Shown: positions 51,751 through 60,972, counted from the stretch's first letter. The stretch: DNA of 64,000 nucleotides from Bacteriovorax stolpii (GCA_945905815.1 CAMDQH010000003.1:1-64000), one strand, 5' to 3'. The notes: generated by a model not told the origin, from the sequence alone. A program made the numbers and translations.

Positions 51751-52164
51751 ATGAATCAAATTTTCTACGTAAGTAGTTCGAAAAAAGGAATGGGTTTAAA
51801 AGAGATAGAAGAAATGGCGAAAAAAGCCGCTAAGTCCAACAGCGACAATGGAATAACAGGGATTATGCTCTTTAAAGGAGGAGTTTTTTTACAACTCCTA
51901 GAAGGCGAGGCTTCAAAAATAAATACTTTATATGAATCTAAAATTAAAAAAGATGATAGACATACGAATATCACTGAAATTTTTAATATCCAGGCAAAAG
52001 AGCGGATGTTTGAAAAATGGTCAATGGCTTTCCATGAGGTCTCAGAACTCGATATTAAAATGGTTAACGAGATGCTCTCATGGCATAAACTTATTTCTGC
52101 CGTAAAGGAAATAGACAGTCACATAATTCTCCATATGCTAGAGAGATTTAAGGGAAAGCTTTAA
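51751..52164 (+). CDS. BLUF-domain blue-light sensor
   Basis: 137 residues, almost only a BLUF domain, which binds FAD and senses blue light. The key positions appear kept: Tyr 6 in IFYVSSS, Asn in SNSDNGITGIMLF (about 35), Gln in VFLQLLEGE (about 50), and FEKWSMAF with Trp and Met (about 90). A short C-terminal helix follows; no GGDEF/EAL or other output domain. ATGGAG is five bases before the ATG. Such short BLUF proteins act by contact with partners. Placed between an IS relic and a gene fragment, so possibly acquired. Confidence 0.85.
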   Translation: MNQIFYVSSSKKGMGLKEIEEMAKKAAKSNSDNGITGIMLFKGGVFLQLLEGEASKINTLYESKIKKDDRHTNITEIFNIQAKERMFEKWSMAFHEVSELDIKMVNEMLSWHKLISAVKEIDSHIILHMLERFKGKL

Positions 52165-52230
52165 AGCTCAGAAGGTAAAATCGATACCATCGTCCCAGGC
52201 GACTTTGATTGTTGCTTTTGAATACTTTAA

Positions 52231-52422
52231 ACTCCTTGCCAATTATTACTTATCGTAAATGTAAAAAACCCGGCGAAAAATGTTGAGTCTCCAATATCAG
52301 TTATTGAGGCTTCTATCGGTAACCTTGGTAAGATCCTTGCTCGTAACGTAAAAGAAAACTTCCCTAAAGAGATTGGTAAGTTTGCTAAAATTTCTACAAG
52401 ACTTAAAGAATGGAATAAGTAG
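52231..52422 (+). pseudogene. Orphan C-terminal coding fragment
   Basis: An open frame without start codon reads into ISVIEASIGNLGKILARNVK, then ENFPKEIGKFAKISTRLKEW, and stops at 52420-52422, with codon usage like neighbouring genes and a proper terminator 12 bases later. A TAA at 52228-52230 closes it upstream. It looks like the 3' end of a lost gene joined here by deletion. Parent family not recognised. Confidence 0.55.
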
Positions 52423-52434
52423 TCGCTTAATTCT

Positions 52435-52468
52435 AAAAGGGCCCAGATCATTCTCGGGGCCCTTTTTT
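52435..52468 (+). terminator. Intrinsic terminator after the orphan fragment
   Basis: AAAAGGGCCC (52435-52444) pairs with GGGCCCTTTT (52457-52466), loop of 12 bases, six T in the tail. It isolates rlmN from upstream transcription. Confidence 0.9.
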
Positions 52469-52562
52469 GTTTCTAAGTACCTTAAATAACATGATTGTAA
52501 ACTTGTCCTATCAGGCCCTTTCTTCTTGCTAATCCCTTTGTCATCCACTACTTATAGTTCAC

Positions 52563-53675
52563 ATGAAACCCTCGTTTTTTGATCTTAATTACGATGACCT
52601 TAAGGCACTTCTCGTTGAGAAAGGTTTTAGTCCGTTTGGGGCAACTCAAATGTTTGATTGGGTTTATAGAAAATGGATTCATGATCCAAACGAATGGTCG
52701 AACGTTTCAAAAGCTGCCAAAGCATTTTTCGCAGAAAATTATGATTTTAGTTTATTAAAAATTGTCTGGAGCGGTCTTTCAAAAGACGGTACTCGTAAAT
52801 TTTTAGTTAAGATGACTGATGGTCAGACAGTTGAGACCGTCGCCATTCCAGCACGGGAGCGTTTAACTCTTTGTGTTTCCTCTCAGGTCGGATGTGCTGT
52901 TGGTTGTACGTTTTGTCATACTGCCACTCAGGGTTTAAAGCGCCACTTGAAAGCATCAGAAGTTGTTCTTCAGTATGTGACAGTTCAGAAATTTTTAAAT
53001 GACTTAGGCGAAGGTGATTCTCTCACTAATATTGTTTATATGGGTCAAGGTGAACCACTTCATAATTACGAAAACATGAAAAAGGCGACTCAGATTTTTA
53101 TGGCAGAGAGGGGATTGGGTTTAGGTCAGCGTCGTATTACTCTTTCCACTTCAGGTCTGGTTCCAGCGATTGAAAAACTCGCCATTGATTTTCCTACTGT
53201 GAATATTGCCATCTCGCTTCACTCTGCAAGGAACGATGTTCGTACTCAATTGATGCCGATTAATAAAGTGTATGATCTGGATCGTCTGTTTAATGCAATT
53301 AAGCAGATACCACTTAAAGCTCACAGACGTATTACTTATGAATATCTTCTGATTGATGGTGTGAACGATTCGATGGAAGATGTTACGGCTTTGGCAGATT
53401 TGTTGAATTCAAAAGAATCTAAAATTAATCTTATTCCTTTCAATGAATATCCTGGCTCACAATATAAGCGACCTTCAGAGCAGAAAATAATGTGGTTTTT
53501 AGATCATATGATTAAGCGAGGGTTTACTTGTACTGTGCGCACTACTAAGGGAAGTGACATCCTAGCGGCTTGCGGACAATTAAAGAGTGAGTTTGATAAA
53601 GTTAACGTTTGGGACAAGAAACCAGTAATTATTCCTGGTATTGCCAGTACTGTACTTCAGAATCTTCAGTCTTAG
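52563..53675 (+). CDS. rlmN: Dual-specificity 23S rRNA/tRNA methyltransferase RlmN
   Basis: 370 residues, radical SAM enzyme methylating A2503 of 23S rRNA and A37 of some tRNAs. Cluster motif CAVGCTFCH (about 117-125), GQGEPLHNYENM (about 163), and the methyl-carrying Cys in SDILAACGQL near 338. N-terminal helical domain FSPFGATQMFDWVYRKW. No strong ribosome site before the ATG. Its last 47 bases overlap the convergent small exported protein gene. Confidence 0.95.
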   Translation: MKPSFFDLNYDDLKALLVEKGFSPFGATQMFDWVYRKWIHDPNEWSNVSKAAKAFFAENYDFSLLKIVWSGLSKDGTRKFLVKMTDGQTVETVAIPARERLTLCVSSQVGCAVGCTFCHTATQGLKRHLKASEVVLQYVTVQKFLNDLGEGDSLTNIVYMGQGEPLHNYENMKKATQIFMAERGLGLGQRRITLSTSGLVPAIEKLAIDFPTVNIAISLHSARNDVRTQLMPINKVYDLDRLFNAIKQIPLKAHRRITYEYLLIDGVNDSMEDVTALADLLNSKESKINLIPFNEYPGSQYKRPSEQKIMWFLDHMIKRGFTCTVRTTKGSDILAACGQLKSEFDKVNVWDKKPVIIPGIASTVLQNLQS

Positions 53676-53874
53676 ATCCCTCGTCACTAGGAGCTTCTTC
53701 AGCAACATCTTTTTTTGCTTTCGACCCAGCAAATGCTCGCCCGGCTTTTGTTTCTTTCACAGCTTTTTCCACTTTAAATTTTTCTTCTGATTCCATTGAT
53801 TCTTTTTCGATTGGTTCACTTGCGTACGAAAGTGTTACAAAAGTTAAAAATCCAAGAATAATAATATTTTTCAT
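53629..53874 (-). CDS. Small exported highly charged protein
   Basis: 81 residues. Signal peptide MKNIIILGFLTFVTLSYAS, then a Glu/Lys-rich, low-complexity chain (EKESMESEEKFKVEKAVKET) ending in QYWQYQE. AAGGA lies eight bases before the ATG, which supports expression in spite of the 47-base overlap with the end of rlmN. No family recognised; probably intrinsically disordered in the periplasm. Confidence 0.6.
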   Translation of the reverse strand: MKNIIILGFLTFVTLSYASEPIEKESMESEEKFKVEKAVKETKAGRAFAGSKAKKDVAEEAPSDEGSKTEDSEVQYWQYQE

Positions 53875-54110
53875 AATTGCTTCCTTGCAGAGAAGATTAA
53901 GGAGTCTCCGCTACTAACCTTTTCGGCTTACGCCAGAAATTACTAAAGCCCTTGGGGGTCGGGACACTTTTACCGTTAGTGGACGAATATTTTTGATTCT
54001 TCTCGTTAATGACAAACTTTACATGATGAATGTGATTCCAGGCATTTAGAGTAGGTAAAATTTATTGATGTATGTCAGTGTTAGAAGTTAGTGGGTGACA
54101 AAGATGCCGC

Positions 54111-54139
54111 CGAATAGGACAGTTTAACTCTACTATTCG
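54111..54139. promoter_or_regulatory. Inverted repeat upstream of the secreted PLD gene
   Basis: CGAATAG (54111-54117) and CTATTCG (54133-54139) are perfect 7-base inverted repeats with a 15-base spacer, ending 24 bases before the ATG. It could be an operator or leader hairpin. The rest of the 289-base gap (53875-54163) shows nothing else certain. Confidence 0.3.
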
Positions 54140-54163
54140 CTAGTTTAATAAAGGTCTTCCTTA

Positions 54164-55507
54164 ATGAAACTATGGCAACTAACGCTTCTAAGCATTTTTA
54201 TCACGGCACCCGTTTGGGGCGGTGTAAAAGCATATTTTAATCATAATCCTAAAACTTCTTATACTGATCCTTATCGCAATATTTCGCGACCAGGTGATGA
54301 CCTTGAACAGATTGTTTTAGGTGAGATTGCAAAAGCTAAGAAAACAATTTTTATTGCTGTGCAGGAAATTAGGCTACCGCTAGTTGCAAAAGCCCTGGTT
54401 GAAAAAAAGAAACAAGGCGTAGATGTTCGAGTGGTGATTGAGCACGATTATAACTTCACTGTTATGACTCAAAGAGATGATGATGGTAACGAGCATGAAG
54501 CATCAAGACTGACCGATCTTAGAGCTCTAGTAGATGTCAATAAAGACGGTAAATTCAGTAAAGATGAGCTTGAAAGTCGCGATGCTATTCATATGTTACA
54601 GGTCGGAAAAGTTCCGGTGATGGATGATACTTTTGATAGCTCAAATGGTTCAGGTTTGATGCACCATAAATTTATGATTGTTGACGGGAAATCAACGATT
54701 GTAAGTACGGCAAATTTCACTCTCAGTTGCATTCACGGAGATATTTTAGCGCCTACCTCTCGAGGTAATGCAAACTCAATGATTTCCATTCAAGCTACTT
54801 CTGTTGCCAAAGTATTCGACGAGGAATTTTCGCAACTTTGGGGCAATGGAAAGCGTGGAAATTTTGGTCATAATAAAACATACCGTGGGCCACAGATTGT
54901 CACGGTTGGTGGAACAAAAATAACCATTCAATTTTCTCCAACCTCACAGCGCTACAACTGGGAAGAATCTGGCAATGGCCTAATCGCCACCCATCTAGCG
55001 AAGGCAAAAAAATCAATTAAAGCCGCGCTATTTGTTTATTCAGATCAAAAACTATCTGATGTGATTGAAAATCGTCACAACGCTGGCGTTACATTAGGTT
55101 TTTTAGTTGAAAGAAAATTTGCTTTCCGTGAGTATTCAGAGCTCTTAGATATGGCCGGTATAGAAATGCTAAGTCCAAACTGTAGCTTAGAACCCGATAA
55201 CCATCCTTGGAAAAATCCTGCAAAAGAATTTGGAATTCCAACTTTGGCTTTGGGCGATGTGCTTCATCATAAATATGGAGTTGTTGATAACAAAACTGTT
55301 ATCGTTGGATCGCAAAATTGGTCAGAAGCAGCAAACTATACCAATGATGAAACAGTACTTGTGATTGAAGAGGCGAAAGCCGCAGATCAATTTACTCAGG
55401 AATATGATCGTCTAATTTCTAAAAGCCGTTTAGGTGTTCCAGCAACTCTCAAAAAAGAAATCATTCGTTTAGAGACAGAATGTTCTAGTAAAGGCTTATA
55501 TTTCTAA
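54164..55507 (+). CDS. Secreted phospholipase D-like protein with EF-hand
   Basis: 447 residues with a signal peptide (MKLWQLTLLSIFITAPVWGG). Two HxKxxxxD motifs: HHKFMIVD followed by STANFTLS (about 167-175) and HHKYGVVD followed by GSQNWS (about 367-375). Between the first strands and the first motif lies DVNKDGKFSKDE (about 124-135), a canonical calcium-binding EF-hand loop. Secreted PLD-fold enzymes are often nucleases or phospholipases; here calcium may regulate activity. AAAGG precedes the ATG. Its own unit, with sppA following after 75 bases. Confidence 0.8.
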   Translation: MKLWQLTLLSIFITAPVWGGVKAYFNHNPKTSYTDPYRNISRPGDDLEQIVLGEIAKAKKTIFIAVQEIRLPLVAKALVEKKKQGVDVRVVIEHDYNFTVMTQRDDDGNEHEASRLTDLRALVDVNKDGKFSKDELESRDAIHMLQVGKVPVMDDTFDSSNGSGLMHHKFMIVDGKSTIVSTANFTLSCIHGDILAPTSRGNANSMISIQATSVAKVFDEEFSQLWGNGKRGNFGHNKTYRGPQIVTVGGTKITIQFSPTSQRYNWEESGNGLIATHLAKAKKSIKAALFVYSDQKLSDVIENRHNAGVTLGFLVERKFAFREYSELLDMAGIEMLSPNCSLEPDNHPWKNPAKEFGIPTLALGDVLHHKYGVVDNKTVIVGSQNWSEAANYTNDETVLVIEEAKAADQFTQEYDRLISKSRLGVPATLKKEIIRLETECSSKGLYF

Positions 55508-55582
55508 GTAGTTAAACGTTCCATTTTCTCTTTATCCCGTTTATACTTTAGGCTTATTTAGAACTTATGGAAGGAGTTCCTT

Positions 55583-56506
55583 GTGAGCCGCGAACGATCT
55601 AAAGGGATAGTTGGGATTTTTATTCTAGTTACTGTCCTGTTTTTTATTTTCATTCTTTTTGCTTTTTTTACCGTTTCTAAACTCAAAGACACAGACTCGA
55701 TGGGTAGTGATCTTTTGAATAGTCAAAAGAACGCTCAGATTGCTGTTATCACAATTGAGAATGAGATTCGAGATTCAAAAAAGATAGTAGGGATGCTTCT
55801 TGCTGCTGAAGAAGAGAAAGATATTAAGGCAATCATCTTACGGATTGATTCTCCGGGAGGAGCTGTCGCTCCAACTCAGGAAATCTATGAGGAAGTAAGA
55901 CGAATTGATCAAAAGAAACCGATTTATTCTAGCTTTGGTTCAGTTGCAGCTAGCGGCGGTTACTACATTGGGGCGGCCACAAGAAAAATTTGGGCAAATT
56001 CTGGAACACTTACCGGATCGATCGGGGTGATTATGCAGATGGCGGATCTCTCTGAGCTTTACAAATTTGCTAAGTATAAACCCGAAACGATTAAGGCCGG
56101 ACGCTATAAAGATATTGGTAATCCTGCTCGGGCGATGACTGATGAAGAGAGAGCATTCTTAACTGATTTGCTTGCGGGTACTCACAAGCAATTTAAAGAT
56201 GATATTTCAGCAGTCAGAAAAGATCGCTTAAAGAAAGATATTAATGAATTGGCGCAAGGACAAATTTTTCACGGATATGAAGCGAAAGAATTTGGTCTCG
56301 TGGATGAGCTAGGTGGATTGTGGATGGCCGGTAGAGCTATTCATAAAGAATTAAAGCTTAAAGGCAAATTTGGTCTGAGATACATGAAACCTTCTCATAA
56401 TAAATTCTCTTTATCTGATTTACTGGAAGAAGGAGAGGACACTTTGAGTTTACTAAAGCACAAAGTCGTCAGTCCATCTGGTCCAGCGTTTCTTTATCAA
56501 CCGTAG
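55583..56506 (+). CDS. sppA: Signal peptide peptidase SppA, short form
   Basis: 307 residues. Membrane anchor near 10-32 (IVGIFILVTVLFFIFILFAF), nucleophile Ser in VAASGGYYIGAA (about 125), and the general base Lys in TIKAGRYKDIGNP (about 178). The single-domain length matches Bacillus-type SppA, an oligomer degrading cleaved signal peptides in the membrane. GTG start with GGAG ahead. lapB follows after seven bases. Confidence 0.9.
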   Translation: MSRERSKGIVGIFILVTVLFFIFILFAFFTVSKLKDTDSMGSDLLNSQKNAQIAVITIENEIRDSKKIVGMLLAAEEEKDIKAIILRIDSPGGAVAPTQEIYEEVRRIDQKKPIYSSFGSVAASGGYYIGAATRKIWANSGTLTGSIGVIMQMADLSELYKFAKYKPETIKAGRYKDIGNPARAMTDEERAFLTDLLAGTHKQFKDDISAVRKDRLKKDINELAQGQIFHGYEAKEFGLVDELGGLWMAGRAIHKELKLKGKFGLRYMKPSHNKFSLSDLLEEGEDTLSLLKHKVVSPSGPAFLYQP

Positions 56507-56513
56507 GAGCTGA

Positions 56514-57743
56514 ATGGACTTCACTTTCCTGTTAGAATGGGGAAAAGATCATATTTTAACCGTTGTAGCGGTTGTGATTACTTTGGTTCTGATTTACCAC
56601 TACGTCATTGAAAAAGATAAAGCAGTTAAGTTATCAAAAAAATATCGCCATTCTATATTTGAAGCTCAATCACGTATTTTTCTGAATGCTACTCAATATC
56701 TAATTGAGGGGAATAAAGACCTCGCGATTAAAGAGTTTTTAAATGCTGTTGATCTAAACCGGGAAACAATCGATACCTATTTTGCTTTAGGTGGATTGTT
56801 TCGTTCCAATGGTGAAATTGAAAAAGCTATTTCTATTCATCGCTCACTCATCGCTCGTGAAAGTATTTCTGAATCAACAAGGCTTCAGGCCTTAAAAGAA
56901 CTCGCTCTTGATTTTGATAAGGGTGGTTTCATTGATAAAGCTGTTGAGACATATAAAGATGTGCTCCGAATTAACCGTGATCAACAAGACGTTATCAATT
57001 CTTTGTGTCGAATTTTCGAGGACACAGAAGATTGGGACCAGGCCTATAATTATCGGATTATGCTTTCAAAGGTTGGACAAGAAAATCAGTCTGAAACGAT
57101 TTCTCATATTCTAGTTGAAAAAGCAAAAGTCATGTTTGAGCATGGTCAGTTTAAGGCCTGCGTGGAAGAATTAGAGGATGCTTTTAGATTTGCTCCCTCT
57201 GTATCGGCCAAAATCCTTCGCTTGAAGTTGTTCTTGGTTCAAGGAAAGATGGAGGATGCAAACGGTGTATTATTGGAGCTATTAAAAGAGCATCCGATGT
57301 ATGCCACTTTTATTTTTGTTTCTCTTGATTCTTTTAATTCTAAATTGCCCCAAAAAGACGAATATTTACAGAGACTCCAACAGTTGAAAGATTATTTCTT
57401 AAGTTTGAATGATCTTGATCTAATGAGTTCACCCTCTGTTGTCCTTTCAAAAATCCGTTTATTAAAAGACGTAAAAAAGACTGGAGATGCTTTTGATCTT
57501 CTAGATGGTTGGATGAAAAACCATGGCCAGTCTGACGTTCTTAAAGTGGAATACATTAAGATTTTGATTGAAGTTGGAAAAGTGGAAGAAGCACTACAAC
57601 ACACTAAAGGGCTTTTAAATAATATTCAAAGTTCACTTACGAGACATTACTGTTCACAATGTGGATATAATTCAGATGAAATTTTTTGGCGATGCCCTCA
57701 ATGCCATAGTTGGGAAACCATTCAATTTCGCTGGAAGGTATAG
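56514..57743 (+). CDS. lapB: LapB/YciM-like TPR protein with metal-binding tail
   Basis: 409 residues. Membrane helix near 13-32, then about ten TPR-type helical hairpins (LFRSNGEIEKAISIHRSLIA, YKDVLRINRDQQDVINSLCR). The end has CSQCGYNSDEIFWRCPQC, a rubredoxin-like CxxC pair. This is the LapB layout; LapB steers LpxC degradation by FtsH and so sets LPS amount. Linked to sppA; the next gene starts one base after its stop. Confidence 0.85.
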   Translation: MDFTFLLEWGKDHILTVVAVVITLVLIYHYVIEKDKAVKLSKKYRHSIFEAQSRIFLNATQYLIEGNKDLAIKEFLNAVDLNRETIDTYFALGGLFRSNGEIEKAISIHRSLIARESISESTRLQALKELALDFDKGGFIDKAVETYKDVLRINRDQQDVINSLCRIFEDTEDWDQAYNYRIMLSKVGQENQSETISHILVEKAKVMFEHGQFKACVEELEDAFRFAPSVSAKILRLKLFLVQGKMEDANGVLLELLKEHPMYATFIFVSLDSFNSKLPQKDEYLQRLQQLKDYFLSLNDLDLMSSPSVVLSKIRLLKDVKKTGDAFDLLDGWMKNHGQSDVLKVEYIKILIEVGKVEEALQHTKGLLNNIQSSLTRHYCSQCGYNSDEIFWRCPQCHSWETIQFRWKV

Positions 57744-58139
57744 ATGTTTTTGATATTATTGTTATCATCAATTTTGTCCTTCGCTGAAACCACTTCGACA
57801 GATGAAAAAGTCGTTGGCATATTTTATATGAACCCATTGTTTGGTCATGTACATCAATATTCAGTTAGAACCTCTGCCAGCTTAACCACTATTCAATGTG
57901 CTCATCCGGTTAAAGTCATCGAATCTTCCAAGGTTTCCATTTCAAATGAATGGGCCTATGTGCAGGTTGCCGATTATCGTGGATTTGTTATGAAACAGTT
58001 TTTGAGTGAAACAAAACCTGATTGTATTCAGGGAAAATATCCAAAATTTTTTGACATGCTTAATATGGATTTATCTGAGCTCTATTATTGGGGACGACTC
58101 TATGACCATTATGTTCAGGGCGAAACTCGCGTTCAGTAG
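57744..58139 (+). CDS. Small exported protein, possibly SH3-like
   Basis: 131 residues with signal peptide (MFLILLLSSILSFAET). The middle reads YSVRTSASLTTIQCAHPVKV, then WAYVQVADYRGFVMKQFL, which follows the bacterial SH3 (SH3b) pattern 'L...P.V.V......W..V...G..G.V....L'. Two Cys may pair. It overlaps the next gene by 38 bases. Probably in the periplasm, perhaps binding the wall; inference. Confidence 0.55.
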   Translation: MFLILLLSSILSFAETTSTDEKVVGIFYMNPLFGHVHQYSVRTSASLTTIQCAHPVKVIESSKVSISNEWAYVQVADYRGFVMKQFLSETKPDCIQGKYPKFFDMLNMDLSELYYWGRLYDHYVQGETRVQ

Positions 58140-58998
58140 TTTTGTTCTGCTTTTTACAATTTCAGCCTTAAGTCAAACCTCCAAGCTTCAGGAAGAAAAA
58201 GAGCTTGAGGTTGTGAACTTCAAATCAATTAAAAAAGTTCTTCAACAGGACGGTCTTTCCCAATCAGCAAAGATGAAAACCAAGCAAGTTGCAGTCTTAA
58301 AAATTGAACAAACGAATTTGGAAGTAAACCGCTTTAACTACCCAAAGGAGGATGAACTTTGGGGATTTGTGAGTGAATATTGGCTGGTTAAAAATGCTCA
58401 ACTTTTAGGTTGGGATTTTGAAAAACCTGATTATGGCCTTGAGGCATCATTTCGTAAAACGCTGGAGAGTTTAGGCTTCTACCAGAAAAAGTTTAAAATT
58501 CTTTTAGTAAACACACCCACCCTTGTAAGGGCTTCATTTCCTGGAAGTGAAGGGGAGATGATTCTCCTCCTGTCTGTTCCATTTATACGATCACTTGATT
58601 TGAGTAAACTTGAAATTTCTCTCTTATTGCTTGAGGATTACTTTCGTCTTGAAGGGGGCTACTTTAAAAAAGCCGTCTCAACTGAAAAGCTCAAAAGACT
58701 TGCTGGCACAAATTTTTACGGTAAGAAGCCTGACATGAGCATGATTGAAGAACTACTAAACAAATACGACACTCAGATTAACCAGAAAGGGTATTCTTTC
58801 CAGCAGCAATTTGAAACGACAAAAAAAATGGATTCGTTTTTAAAGTCTAGCCCTGAATTATGGAATGCTTATTTTCACTTGTTAGGTAAGTTGCAAAGTT
58901 TTCTCAAAGTGAATGTTCAGTACAAAGATTATCTGAAGCTTTACCCATCACCAGAAATGCAATTAAAGTGGATTAGTCCCGAAGAGAAAATACTCTGA
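58102..58998 (+). CDS. Exported protein of unknown function
   Basis: About 298 residues, with signal peptide LAFSSFVLLFTISALSQT after ATG 58102 (or 58111). No family recognised. The mature chain is mainly alpha/beta with FKILLVNTPTLVRASFPGSEGE around 125-145 and a helical second half (LLEDYFRLEGGYFKKAVS). The longer frame from 58006 lies inside the previous gene and lacks a signal peptide, so the later ATG is chosen. Its stop overlaps the next ATG (TGATG). Confidence 0.6.
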   Translation: MTIMFRAKLAFSSFVLLFTISALSQTSKLQEEKELEVVNFKSIKKVLQQDGLSQSAKMKTKQVAVLKIEQTNLEVNRFNYPKEDELWGFVSEYWLVKNAQLLGWDFEKPDYGLEASFRKTLESLGFYQKKFKILLVNTPTLVRASFPGSEGEMILLLSVPFIRSLDLSKLEISLLLLEDYFRLEGGYFKKAVSTEKLKRLAGTNFYGKKPDMSMIEELLNKYDTQINQKGYSFQQQFETTKKMDSFLKSSPELWNAYFHLLGKLQSFLKVNVQYKDYLKLYPSPEMQLKWISPEEKIL

Positions 58999-59840
58999 TG
59001 AGTGACCAAGAGACGACCTACGGACAACTCATTAAAAATGTAAAATACTACGCTGTATTTCAAGCTATTTTTGTTTTTTTAGTTATTATTCTTAGTTCCG
59101 TCGGAGCATTCTTTCACTTTTTACTTGATCATGAAATCAGCATTGTCGAATCATGGCTGCATAATAATCAATGGGAAATTCTGATTGTTTCAAAACTTTT
59201 TTCTCTGTTTCTTTTGAATCGTTGGTTCAAAGTTCGGTTGTATCAGCTTAAGTCCTTCAGAGAATTAGTTAATGAGCTAGTGAGCTGGCCTGATCCTAAG
59301 GTTATTGTCGTTTCTGTTTTCATGGTCATGAGCTATATCACTATGGGTAATACTAGTTTTGTTGATCAAAACATTGGCTACTGGTATTTTCAAATCGCTT
59401 CTTTCTTTTGTCTCATTGTCTTTTTTGGTACCGAATTTATCTTAATTGCCTACTTGGAAGATATTTTGAATCATAAAGTTCACCCGTCTCGTTTATATTT
59501 AGGCTTTTGTTATACTATTATTTTTGCAATTGCTTTCCGTATGAGTGTTCCTGATTACTACGGTCTCATGCCTTACGTGGTTTTAAGTTATTGCTCACTC
59601 ATCTACCTTAGTGGTCAATCGTTTAAAAGCTGGAGTAACGTAGTTTGCTTTTTGGTTCTGTTCATTGCCCCTATGGGGTCCTTCTTTGGTCTTGACCCGG
59701 TATGGGGAGACGACTTTTCACCTTTCCGAGTAGACAAGAAGCTTAACATGCCTTTTCTAGCTGTAATTTGGATGATATCTTTTTTATATTATAGATTTAG
59801 GGATCAGTTAATTATTTCTGCCCGTAAGCTTCTCAGATAG
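58998..59840 (+). CDS. Polytopic membrane protein of unknown function
   Basis: 280 residues with about eight hydrophobic helices (for example FQAIFVFLVIILSSVGAFFH near 17-37, VIVVSVFMVMSYITMG, FFCLIVFFGTEFILIAYL). No transport or enzyme motif recognised. It overlaps the preceding exported-protein gene by one base and is followed nine bases later by tolQ, so it appears cotranscribed with the Tol genes. Confidence 0.6.
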   Translation: MSDQETTYGQLIKNVKYYAVFQAIFVFLVIILSSVGAFFHFLLDHEISIVESWLHNNQWEILIVSKLFSLFLLNRWFKVRLYQLKSFRELVNELVSWPDPKVIVVSVFMVMSYITMGNTSFVDQNIGYWYFQIASFFCLIVFFGTEFILIAYLEDILNHKVHPSRLYLGFCYTIIFAIAFRMSVPDYYGLMPYVVLSYCSLIYLSGQSFKSWSNVVCFLVLFIAPMGSFFGLDPVWGDDFSPFRVDKKLNMPFLAVIWMISFLYYRFRDQLIISARKLLR

Positions 59841-59849
59841 AGGTATTTT

Positions 59850-60551
59850 ATGCAAGGAAGTCTAAACATTTGGCAAATTCTCTGGGAATCGGGCGTTGTC
59901 GTTAAGCTAGTACTTATCATTCTTGCCTTGGCCTCCGTCTTATCCTGGACAATTATTTTACAGAAATATAAGGAACTCAAACTTGTAATAGAAGCCAATG
60001 ATAAGTTTAATACTTTTTTTAAAGGTTCAAACTCTCTTTCAGAAATTCATCGTGAAGCCTCTGAGAATCAAGACTCAACAATGAGTCTGATGTTTCGTCG
60101 AGGTTATGAAGAATTAAATAAAGTGGGAGAAAAGCTTTCAAGCGGAAATAAGGGTACAATTGCTCAGCATTTTACGCAGCATGGTTTTCAAGCCTTGGAG
60201 CGTGCTCTTAAAACAGGGTCTAATTCTGCTAATGAGAGAATGGACATTCGCGTTTCCACACTGGCATCTATCGGTTCGATCTCGCCGTTCATTGGCCTCT
60301 TTGGGACAGTATGGGGAATCATCGATGCCTTTTCTGGTCTCTCAATGGGAGGCGGAAGTATTGAAGCTGTGGCACCTGGTATTGCGGAAGCACTTGTTGC
60401 AACTGCTGTGGGTCTTGCCGCTGCTATTCCTGCTGTTTGGTTTTTTAACGTCTTCAATAATCAAATTGCTCGCATAAATTCGCAGATGGAATCATTTTCT
60501 CAGGACTTTTTAAACCTGATTGAAAGATCCATTCTGATTAAGAAGGATTAA
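59850..60551 (+). CDS. tolQ: TolQ proton-channel subunit
   Basis: 233 residues, three membrane helices. The ExbB/TolQ core reads ISPFIGLFGTVWGIIDAF (about 148-165), then GIAEALVATAVGLAAAIPAV. With TolR it uses the proton gradient to drive TolA, which pulls the outer membrane inwards at division. GAGG precedes the ATG; tolR follows after four bases. Confidence 0.94.
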   Translation: MQGSLNIWQILWESGVVVKLVLIILALASVLSWTIILQKYKELKLVIEANDKFNTFFKGSNSLSEIHREASENQDSTMSLMFRRGYEELNKVGEKLSSGNKGTIAQHFTQHGFQALERALKTGSNSANERMDIRVSTLASIGSISPFIGLFGTVWGIIDAFSGLSMGGGSIEAVAPGIAEALVATAVGLAAAIPAVWFFNVFNNQIARINSQMESFSQDFLNLIERSILIKKD

Positions 60552-60555
60552 TCAC

Positions 60556-60972
60556 ATGGGGATGAACCTCGGTGGTAAGAAAGGTCCGGTCTCAGAAATT
60601 AACGTAACCCCGCTAGTGGACGTGATGTTAGTTCTTTTGGTTATTTTCATGGTGACGACACCCATGCTTATCAGCGGAATCGATCTCAAATTACCCAAAA
60701 CACAGAAAGTTAATAATCTGGGATTAAAACCCGAACTTGTGATTTTATCTATTACTTCCGGGGAACAGTATTACCTTGGTAAAAGTCTGGTTACTTCAAA
60801 AGATTTGATTCCATCAATCCTGAAACAATTTAAAAAGAATGATACCGATATTATTTATCTTCGTGCTGACTACAAACTGAAATATGAGAAAGTTGCCAAG
60901 CTTATGGCAAGTCTGAAGAAGGCCGGGGTGAGTAATATCGCTTTGGTTACAGAAGTGGAGAATGCTCAATAA
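60556..60972 (+). CDS. tolR: TolR subunit
   Basis: 138 residues. The ExbD/TolR start SEINVTPLVDVMLVLLVIFM contains the proton-carrying Asp. A periplasmic domain follows (YLRADYKLKYEKVAKLMASL). Stop is directly followed by the tolA ATG. Confidence 0.94.
   Translation: MGMNLGGKKGPVSEINVTPLVDVMLVLLVIFMVTTPMLISGIDLKLPKTQKVNNLGLKPELVILSITSGEQYYLGKSLVTSKDLIPSILKQFKKNDTDIIYLRADYKLKYEKVAKLMASLKKAGVSNIALVTEVENAQ

Noticed and set aside
57744-58139. Overlap of 38 bases with the next gene considered as a frameshifted single gene
   Set aside because: Both products carry their own signal peptide, and the second start lies near the end of the first gene; two overlapping genes explain it better.
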